Below, piece by piece: positions 15,687-21,497 of a stretch of DNA of 21,497 nt (position 1 is the stretch's first letter; every line of letters starts with the position of its first letter). The notes beneath the pieces are model-generated. The model had not been told where the DNA came from. It ran no database searches and saw only the letters and a list, made by a program, of their open reading frames with translations. A program made the position numbers and the translations under genes. The DNA is from an uncultured Bacilli bacterium (GTDB lineage: Bacteria; Bacillota_I; Bacilli_A; RF39; UBA660): positions 1-21,497 of the forward strand of contig CANRDR010000005.1 in NCBI GenBank assembly GCA_947629425.1, given 5' to 3'.

Positions 15687-16554
15687 AATTAGGAATTATT
15701 ATTTTATCATTTATTTTTAATTCATTTAAATCATTATATTCTTTTAAATCATCTATTGTAGTATGATATTTCATTACTATACTTTCTAATGTATCAGTTT
15801 CTGTTACTTTATGTATTTTATATGTAACAAAATTATCACTAGCCTTAACATTATCTATTACTTCTTTAGCTTCTATTATTTCTTTATTTTCATCTTTATT
15901 TACAACGTTTACTATATCCATATCTTTATTTTCTATTATATCCATTATTTCATTTCTATTATCTTCTTCACTTTCTTTTTTACTTTCTTCAGATTCTTCT
16001 TTAGTTCTATCTTTATTTTCTTCTAATTTAGTTTCTTCACTTACTTCAATTTTTTCTTCACTTACTTCAATCTTTTCTTCTTTTACTTCTTCTTTTTTTA
16101 TTTTTTCTGTTTCTTCTTTTTCATCATCTTTATTATCTTCAATATTTTCATCATTTCTTGTCATATCTACTATTTCTATTTCTTTATCTTTTAAATATTC
16201 ATCTAAAGATTCTTTATCGTCAAATGATAATATATCTTTTTTTTCTGCAGTAATATCATAATCTATATTTACTATAAGTTCATCTTTTTTATAATCATAT
16301 ACAAAATTATCTATATTTACATTTATTGTATCTAAATCAATAGTATTATCTAATTCATGTTTAAATGGTATATTAAATTTAAATTTTTCTCTATTTATAG
16401 ACACTTCATGTATTTTATAGTCTCCTGTTATAATAAAGTTACCTAATACACTATTATCTTCTTTTTTAAAGTCTGTATCTAATGAAATGCTAGTTATTTC
16501 TTTTATGTTATTTTTAAATAATAATTCTTTTTCTATTTTAAAATTTTCTTTCAT
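15679..16554 (-). CDS. spoVID: SpoVID-like spore coat assembly protein with LysM domain
   Basis: This is a protein of about 291 residues. The N-terminal 100 residues (TSISLDTD, then a GDYKIHEV region and VNIDNFVYDY) match the pattern I remember for the SpoVID N-terminal domain. That domain helps the coat encase the forespore. A long acidic, Lys/Glu-rich low-complexity middle (about 128-235) includes a tandem EKIEVSE heptad. A C-terminal LysM domain (about 245-291; YKIHKVTETDTLESIVMKY) would bind glycan. B. subtilis SpoVID is about 575 residues, so this is a compact version. ATG at 16554 is preferred over 16560, because AAAGGA sits one base before the latter. A CATATAAT element resembling a sigma-E -10 lies upstream. 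Confidence 0.78.
   Translation of the reverse strand: MKENFKIEKELLFKNNIKEITSISLDTDFKKEDNSVLGNFIITGDYKIHEVSINREKFKFNIPFKHELDNTIDLDTINVNIDNFVYDYKKDELIVNIDYDITAEKKDILSFDDKESLDEYLKDKEIEIVDMTRNDENIEDNKDDEKEETEKIKKEEVKEEKIEVSEEKIEVSEETKLEENKDRTKEESEESKKESEEDNRNEIMDIIENKDMDIVNVVNKDENKEIIEAKEVIDNVKASDNFVTYKIHKVTETDTLESIVMKYHTTIDDLKEYNDLNELKINDKIIIPNYE
16034..16075. repeat. Tandem 21-bp repeat, two copies
   Basis: Two adjacent 21-bp copies (16034-16054 and 16055-16075) differ at one base. In the SpoVID-like protein they encode two EKIEVSE heptads in the acidic linker. In-frame expansion would change linker length without a frameshift. Confidence 0.85.
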
Positions 16555-16586
16555 ATACATTTCCTTTCATAGAATTATATGAAAGT

Positions 16587-16613
16587 ATAAAAAAAATAGA
16601 ATTACTTCTATTT
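16587..16613 (-). terminator. Terminator after the pentapeptide-like gene
   Basis: On the minus strand the 8-bp stem AAATAGAA/TTCTATTT (16613-16606 with 16601-16594) has a 4-nt loop and is followed by a T-run. It contains the TAG stop of the upstream gene and separates it from spoVID. Confidence 0.85.
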
Positions 16614-17711
16614 AAATTTTGATGTAACTGGTTCTAAAGGTGTTTCTGCTTGTTGTGTAATCATTTTTTTGTATTTTTCTAATTCTTCTATAATTTCTTT
16701 ATTATATTTTAATAGTTTAGGATTAAATTTAGTATCAGTAATCTTATCTTTTTCTTTAATTAATTGGTCATTTAAATAACAACCAACATAATTATCTAAA
16801 GAAGTTGAACCTATTCCAGTTAAACTACATGAAACAGGTATTGAATTATCTAATTCTTCTTCATCAAGAACTATTTTTAAGCCAGTATCTCTAAAATTAC
16901 ATAATTTTATTGATGAATCTTTTTTCCAATTATAACCATTTGATTCTACTAATTTGCTTTTATCCAAAACAGTATCAGAAAAATCTAATCCTCTTAAATC
17001 ACACTCATATAAATTTATTAATCCTTTATTTAAATCAAATTTTAATCCTGTATTCTTTAAACTACAATTTCCAAATAAGTAATTGCCATCCATATTATTA
17101 TTTGATAAATCTACATTAGTAAAATCTACATTTGTTATTGAATTTTGATTTAAATTTTGATGAGTATTATAGTTATGATAATCATAATAAGAACTATATT
17201 TACCTAAAAATGAGTTAGAAAAATCAATAAATGCATTAGTATTTGATAAATTAACATGTTTTGGAAAATAATATTGTTTACCTTCAATTACAAAATATAT
17301 AGACTCTTTTGAATTTTCTATTTCACCTTTTGCATATTCTTTTCTTTCGTCAAAAGTTGCTGCACCATATAATTGTTTTAATGAAAGGATTGTAGAATTA
17401 TCCCTCGAAACAAATTGTTCTTTTGCTTGATGTATTGCATCAATATCCCAAAAAACATCTTCAAATGATACTTCACTTAAGTCTATTTTAGATAAAAAGT
17501 CTCCACTCCATTCAATATATTTTACTTTCACTGGTTTATTAGCCATTTCTTTAACAACAGTATTTGGATTTAATTTTTCTGTACGTACATCAAATAATAA
17601 TTCTTCTATCATTTCTTTATCTAAATGTATTCTATAGCCTTTAGGTATTGTTTCTAATTTTTCTTCTACTATTTTTCTTAATTCATCTTTTGCTTCTTTA
17701 TTTAAACTCAT
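16608..17711 (-). CDS. Pentapeptide-like repeat protein of unknown function
   Basis: This is a 367-residue soluble protein with no signal peptide or membrane segment. Residues 1-95 are helical and charged. The middle (about 70-95 and 145-275) has spaced motifs of the pentapeptide class, such as LSKIDLSEVSF, TNVDFTNVDLSNNNMDG, NCSLKNTGLKF, ECDLRGLDFSD and NFRDTGLKI. This suggests a right-handed beta-helix, interrupted by a Tyr/Asn-rich insertion. Pentapeptide proteins include gyrase-protecting proteins, but nothing here supports that role. It is monocistronic: promoter-like TGTTATATT upstream, terminator downstream. RBS AGAGG. Confidence 0.6.
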   Translation of the reverse strand: MSLNKEAKDELRKIVEEKLETIPKGYRIHLDKEMIEELLFDVRTEKLNPNTVVKEMANKPVKVKYIEWSGDFLSKIDLSEVSFEDVFWDIDAIHQAKEQFVSRDNSTILSLKQLYGAATFDERKEYAKGEIENSKESIYFVIEGKQYYFPKHVNLSNTNAFIDFSNSFLGKYSSYYDYHNYNTHQNLNQNSITNVDFTNVDLSNNNMDGNYLFGNCSLKNTGLKFDLNKGLINLYECDLRGLDFSDTVLDKSKLVESNGYNWKKDSSIKLCNFRDTGLKIVLDEEELDNSIPVSCSLTGIGSTSLDNYVGCYLNDQLIKEKDKITDTKFNPKLLKYNKEIIEELEKYKKMITQQAETPLEPVTSKFK

Positions 17712-17735
17712 TATAAAAACCTCTTTCTATTAAAT

Positions 17736-17744
17736 AATATAACA
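17736..17744 (-). promoter_or_regulatory. Extended -10 of the pentapeptide-like gene
   Basis: TGTTATATT on the minus strand (17744-17736) is an extended -10, about 25 bp before the ATG at 17711. No clear -35 is present. The remainder of the 110-bp gap to mutS holds a second TATAAT on the minus strand but no terminator I can support. Confidence 0.45.
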
Positions 17745-17821
17745 TAAATTTTCTAATAAATATACATTAAAATTAAAGTTTACATTATAATTGACATAAA
17801 TTATTTATTCTATCTTTATAA

Positions 17822-20356
17822 TCAATTATTTTTGCTTATTTCTTTTAATTTATTTAGTATATTAATTGCATCTATTGGAGTTATATTTAATATATCTATT
17901 TTATCTAACTCTTTTTTTAATATATCATCATTTTCAAATTCAAATTTAATTTGTTCTACTTGTTTAGGTATAACTACATTTTTATCATTTTCGTAAATAC
18001 TTAATATTTCTTGGGCACGATTAATTACTTTATCAGGCATATTAGCAAGTGATGCAACATGTATTCCATAACTTTTATCTACTGCGCCAGGTTTTACTTT
18101 ATGTAAGAATGTTAATACCCCATTAGTTTCTACTGCATCAACATGTACATTTTTAATAGATGGATGAGTATTTTCTAATTCAGTTAATTCATGATAATGT
18201 GTTGAAAATAAAGTTTTACATTTTATATCTTTATCTATATATTCTAATATTGATTGTGCAATACTTAATCCATCATATGTTGCAGTACCACGTCCTAATT
18301 CATCAAATAATATTAAACTGTTTTCTGTTGCATTTACTATCGCGTTTTTTGCTTCTTTCATTTCTACCATAAAAGTAGATTCTCCACCTACTAAGTCATC
18401 ACTTGCACCAATACGAGTAAATATTGAATCAAATATTGGCAAAACTGCACTACTTGCAGGAACAAATGAACCCATTTGCGCTAAAATAATCGTTATTGCA
18501 AGTTGTCTCATATAAGTACTTTTACCACTCATATTTGGCCCAGTTATTAATAGTGTATTAACTGATTCATCCATAAATATATCATTTTTAACATATTCTT
18601 TTTTGCTAACACTTTCTACTACAGGATGAAATCCATCTTTAATATCAATAACTTTTTTATCTGTAAGTTTAGGACGAGTTAAACTATATTCTTCACTTGC
18701 AATAGATAAAGAAGAATATGCATCTAATAAACTTAATGTATATGCTGTTTTTTTTAGTTCTATAATAGATTTTTTTAATATTTCTTTTATTTCTATAAAT
18801 AAATTATATTCAAGTTCTATGATTTTTTCTTCTGCATTTAATACTAATGCTTCTTTTTCTTTTAAAAGTGGTGTAATAAATCTTTCTGCATTAGTTAATG
18901 TTTGCTTTCTAACCCAACCATATTCTTCTTTTATTTTATCTAATTGTCCTTTAGATACTTCTATATAATAACCAAATACTTTATTAAATCCTACTTTTAA
19001 ATTATTAATTCCAGTTTTTTTTCTTTCAATAGATTCTAAAGAACTAATAAAGTCTTTTCCACCACTACGTAATGATTTTAATTCATCTAATTCTTTATTA
19101 TAACCAGACTTAATTAAATTACCTTCTTTTAAAGTAATAGGAGGTTCTTCATAAATACTTTTTTCTAATAATTCATATATAGATTCATGAGTATTTAATT
19201 TAAAATCAAAATTTAAATCTTTAATTATATTATTAATTTCAGGTAATACTTTTAAAGATTTTTTAATTTGTAACATATCTCTTGCATTTAATGTACCACA
19301 AATTAATTTTCCACATAATCTTTCTAAATCATATACTTCATATAAATTATTTCTTAAATTTTCTCTTAATATAAATTCATTATTTAGTTTTTCTACATAA
19401 TCTAATCTTTTATTAATTAAATCTATATCTTTTAATGGATGCATTAACATATTTTTTAATGTACGTGATCCCATTGCTGTTTTAGTTTTATCTATTAACC
19501 ATATAAGTGAATATTCTCTTTCTTTTAAACGTAATGTTTCAAATAATTCTAAGTTTCTTATAGTATGTATATCCATATTTAAATAGTTATCTTTAACAAC
19601 TATTTCTACATGTGTCATATGATCTAATTCATTTAATTCAGTTACAGATAAATAATAAAATAAATGTTTTATTCCAGTTTTTATATTTTCATCACTTACA
19701 TTTTTATAACATTCATTATATTTATCTTCTAATAATTTATCAGATATAGTTATATTAATATTATAATTATTTTTTAATATATTTATTAGTTCTATATCAA
19801 AATCATTTTTTATTAATATTTCTTTTAAGTTTAAATTAAGTATTTCATTTATTAATTTTTCTTTATCATGTAATATATATTCACTATATAAATTACCTGT
19901 AGATATATCAGTATATGTAATTAAGTATTCATAGTTAAAATCTAATATACTTCCTATATAATTAGTATCTTTGCTATCTAAGTATTCTAAATCTACTAAA
20001 GTTCCTTTACTAAATACTTGTACTACTCCTCTTTTAACCATACCTTTCGTATTTTTTGGATCTTCTAATTGTTCAACTATTGCAACTTTATATGATTTAT
20101 TAACTAATTTTTCTATATAACTTTTTGCAGCATGATGTGGTACACCACACATAGGAACTCTTTCTTTTAATCCAGCATTTTTTCCAGTTAAAGTTAATTC
20201 TAATTCTCTACTTGCAATTAATCCATCTTCAAAAAATAATTCATAAAAATCTCCTATACGATAAAATAATAAAACATCTTCATAATCTTTTTTTATATCT
20301 AAATATTGTTGCATCATAGGAGATAATTCATTATAGTTTACTTCATTTCTTTTCAT
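17822..20356 (-). CDS. mutS: DNA mismatch repair protein MutS
   Basis: This 844-residue protein is near the usual length. The N-terminal mismatch-binding domain carries the F-x-E motif (Phe37, Tyr38, Glu39 in GDFYELF). The ATPase domain has Walker A GPNMSGKST (about residue 600), Walker B LFDELGRGTATYDG and the STHYHEL switch motif. It recognises base mismatches and small loops and normally recruits MutL. mutL, often adjacent, is not in this window. The ATG at 20356 follows AGAGGG. It is transcribed alone from a TGTTATAAT promoter. The stop is TGA, which supports the standard bacterial code. Confidence 0.98.
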   Translation of the reverse strand: MKRNEVNYNELSPMMQQYLDIKKDYEDVLLFYRIGDFYELFFEDGLIASRELELTLTGKNAGLKERVPMCGVPHHAAKSYIEKLVNKSYKVAIVEQLEDPKNTKGMVKRGVVQVFSKGTLVDLEYLDSKDTNYIGSILDFNYEYLITYTDISTGNLYSEYILHDKEKLINEILNLNLKEILIKNDFDIELINILKNNYNINITISDKLLEDKYNECYKNVSDENIKTGIKHLFYYLSVTELNELDHMTHVEIVVKDNYLNMDIHTIRNLELFETLRLKEREYSLIWLIDKTKTAMGSRTLKNMLMHPLKDIDLINKRLDYVEKLNNEFILRENLRNNLYEVYDLERLCGKLICGTLNARDMLQIKKSLKVLPEINNIIKDLNFDFKLNTHESIYELLEKSIYEEPPITLKEGNLIKSGYNKELDELKSLRSGGKDFISSLESIERKKTGINNLKVGFNKVFGYYIEVSKGQLDKIKEEYGWVRKQTLTNAERFITPLLKEKEALVLNAEEKIIELEYNLFIEIKEILKKSIIELKKTAYTLSLLDAYSSLSIASEEYSLTRPKLTDKKVIDIKDGFHPVVESVSKKEYVKNDIFMDESVNTLLITGPNMSGKSTYMRQLAITIILAQMGSFVPASSAVLPIFDSIFTRIGASDDLVGGESTFMVEMKEAKNAIVNATENSLILFDELGRGTATYDGLSIAQSILEYIDKDIKCKTLFSTHYHELTELENTHPSIKNVHVDAVETNGVLTFLHKVKPGAVDKSYGIHVASLANMPDKVINRAQEILSIYENDKNVVIPKQVEQIKFEFENDDILKKELDKIDILNITPIDAINILNKLKEISKNN

Positions 20357-20374
20357 ACTAACCCTCTATAAAGT

Positions 20375-20383
20375 ATTATAACA
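20375..20383 (-). promoter_or_regulatory. Extended -10 promoter of mutS
   Basis: TGTTATAAT on the minus strand (20383-20375) is a perfect extended -10 box, 19 bp before the mutS ATG. The -35 region is weak, as expected for this promoter type. Confidence 0.65.
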
Positions 20384-20402
20384 AAAAATTAATTATAAAG
20401 TA

Positions 20403-20429
20403 TAAAAAAAATAGAATTTTATAATTCTA
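20403..20429 (-). terminator. Terminator after yebC
   Basis: On the minus strand the 7-bp stem TAGAATT/AATTCTA (20429-20423 with 20418-20412) has a 4-nt loop and is followed by eight T residues. It overlaps the yebC stop codon and separates yebC from mutS. Confidence 0.85.
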
Positions 20430-21132
20430 CATTATGATATATATCAGTTACATCTTCTATTTCTTCTAATAAATTATAAAGTCTTAAAAATAATTCTTTA
20501 TCTTCTTCATTTAAAGTTATTTTTTCTTTAGGATACATTCCTACTTCATCTACTTCATAATCTATATTTGGTACTATTTTTTCTAATACGTCTTTAACTT
20601 TATGAATATCAGTAGGATTCATTGTTATAGTAATATATCCATCATTACTTTCTAAGTCAATTATTTCTATACCTTCATCTAATAGTTTTTCAAAAACTTC
20701 TTCATCATTATCATATTTAAATGAAATTACACCTAAATAATCATAGTTATAACTTACACTATTAGTAACACCTAAACTTTTATTTACTTTATTAAATGCT
20801 GCTCTAACCATTCCTACTGTTCTATTTACATTATCTGTTAATGTTCTAATTATTAAAGTACTTGCGCCAGGTCCAAAACCTTCATAAGTAACAGTAGAAT
20901 AATCTTCCCCAGTACTACCTTTAGCCTTTTCTATCGCTCTATTTATAATATCGCTTGGTACTTGACTTTTTTTAGCCTTTTCAACTATTCTTTTTAAATT
21001 TATATTTGTATCTATTTCAGGATTATTTTTTGCAACTAAATATATTTCTTTAGCAAAAGTACTATATAATTTAGCCTTTTGAGCGCCTGTTTTTTGTATG
21101 CTTGCTTTTCTTACTTCATATGCTCTTCCCAT
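20419..21132 (-). CDS. yebC: YebC/TACO1 family protein
   Basis: This is a 237-residue protein of typical length. The N-terminal domain starts MGRAYEVRKASIQKTGAQKAKLYS and includes KEIYLVAKNNPEIDTN. The central motif is TYEGFGPGASTLIIRTLTDNVNRT, followed by the SVSYNYDYLGVI region and an acidic C-terminal half. The family was long annotated as a DNA-binding regulator, but more recent work ties YebC/TACO1 to translation of stalling-prone sequences. The ATG at 21132 follows AGAGAGG. A CATATAAT element 16 bp before the ribosome site could be its -10. It is transcribed alone and ends in a clear terminator. Confidence 0.95.
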   Translation of the reverse strand: MGRAYEVRKASIQKTGAQKAKLYSTFAKEIYLVAKNNPEIDTNINLKRIVEKAKKSQVPSDIINRAIEKAKGSTGEDYSTVTYEGFGPGASTLIIRTLTDNVNRTVGMVRAAFNKVNKSLGVTNSVSYNYDYLGVISFKYDNDEEVFEKLLDEGIEIIDLESNDGYITITMNPTDIHKVKDVLEKIVPNIDYEVDEVGMYPKEKITLNEEDKELFLRLYNLLEEIEDVTDIYHNVEL

Positions 21133-21159
21133 AATTTATACCTCTCTTTAATTATATGA

Positions 21160-21220
21160 AAAAAATCACATAATATTTATATCATAATTTGTTTATTTAT
21201 ACAATAAAAATGTGATTTCA
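21160..21220 (-). repeat. Inverted repeat between yebC and the right-edge remnant
   Basis: The arms AAATCACA (21163-21170) and TGTGATTT (21211-21218) are perfect and separated by 40 nt containing a smaller ACAAT/ATTGT-like pairing. On the minus strand the distal arm is followed by seven T residues. It may be a large-loop terminator for the remnant gene or an operator for yebC. The loop is long for a terminator. Confidence 0.4.
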
Positions 21221-21267
21221 AAAATATATTTCTATATTAAATTTATTTCATTTCAATATTTTAAATT

Positions 21268-21497
21268 TTATAAACTAATACTTTTTATTTTACTTTTTGA
21301 TAATCCTGTTAGTTTACTTATCATTTCTATTGGGAATTTTTCTTTTAGCATGTTAGTTGCAATTGATAAACTTTTTTTATTTCTCCTTCTTTTCTTGCAC
21401 AAATTTCTCTTGATCTTGCTATCATTTTATCGTCTTCTTCTTTATCATATAAGCCCATTATATGTTCTTCTTCTGATAATTTTTCTACTTCTTCCAC
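21268..21497 (-). pseudogene. Rpn / PD-(D/E)XK transposase-like gene, C-terminal part, frameshifted
   Basis: Only the C-terminal end is in the window. The frame entering at 21497 reads EKLSEEEHIMGLYDKEEDDK and on to ARKEGEIKK, then stops soon after a TGC codon. The pattern (LSEEE, YDxEEDD) is typical of the Rpn/PD-(D/E)XK transposase-like family. The next frame reads LSIATNMLKEKFPIEMISK and LTGLSKSKI to a TAA at 21268, which is the family's usual C-terminal tail. The switch falls at a run of seven A residues on the minus strand (21372-21378 on plus); eight would restore one frame. The nuclease centre lies outside the window. It may be a decayed mobile gene or an assembly error at a homopolymer. 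Confidence 0.6.

Noticed and set aside
17791..17816. A plus-strand TTGACA with a TATAAT 20 bp downstream
   Set aside because: The spacing is too long, and it would drive transcription antisense into mutS with no gene ahead.
2746..20356. Possible use of the mycoplasma code (TGA as Trp) because of the extreme AT content
   Set aside because: Trp is encoded by TGG throughout, while TGA ends radC and mutS at the expected lengths.
1..21497. tRNA, rRNA or CRISPR content
   Set aside because: I saw no cloverleaf with a CCA-adjacent acceptor, no conserved rRNA segment and no regularly spaced repeats.

Overview
The window is about 22% G+C by eye and almost all coding, with short intergenic gaps. Codon choice is strongly A/T-ending, TGG is used for Trp, and TAA, TAG and TGA all serve as stops (TGA ends radC and mutS), so this is genetic code 11, not the mycoplasma code. 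The gene set (smc, rnc, mutS, yebC, radC, mreC/mreD) together with Bacillus-type sporulation genes points to a reduced, AT-rich member of the Bacilli. An uncultured gut lineage such as RF39 or a relative is likely, but that placement is inference.

Layout, left to right. Positions 1-130 hold a structured-RNA candidate and its promoter, running off the window edge. Positions 153-2564 (minus) hold a tightly packed run: a SPOR-domain gene broken by one in-frame TAG, then radC, mreC, mreD and spoVIF. This resembles the spoIIB-maf-radC-mreBCD order of Bacillus subtilis, with maf and mreB missing. Positions 2746-4377 (plus) encode a class B-type sortase fused to an unfamiliar 270-residue cytoplasmic domain. 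Positions 4403-8994 (minus) form a surface-protein block: a TasA/camelysin-like protein, a large secreted protein ending in a CPITG sorting signal, a second sortase overlapping that gene, and a membrane protein. Positions 9058-13137 (minus) hold rnc, smc and a SirA-like gene. Positions 13196-14533 encode a cadherin-like-domain surface protein, with a divergent 61-residue membrane protein beside it. Positions 14805-16554 (minus) are a spoVID-ysxE pair, the same gene pair as in B. subtilis. Then come a pentapeptide-like protein, mutS, yebC and, at the right edge, a frameshifted Rpn/PD-(D/E)XK transposase-like remnant.

The most informative signal is regulatory. The only two perfect TGTCGAA (Spo0A-box) heptamers I found lie 42-44 bp upstream of the SPOR gene and the SirA-like gene. 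In each case an A/T-rich -10 hexamer begins exactly 21 bp downstream of the box. The gene before spoVIF carries an AC-17 bp-CATACTATA arrangement matching the sigma-K consensus. Five sporulation-type genes plus these sites suggest that a working, or recently working, endospore programme survives in this small genome. The second theme is cell-surface anchoring: two different sortases, one with an unusual fusion and one with Gln where the catalytic Arg is expected, next to a substrate with a non-canonical CPITG motif.
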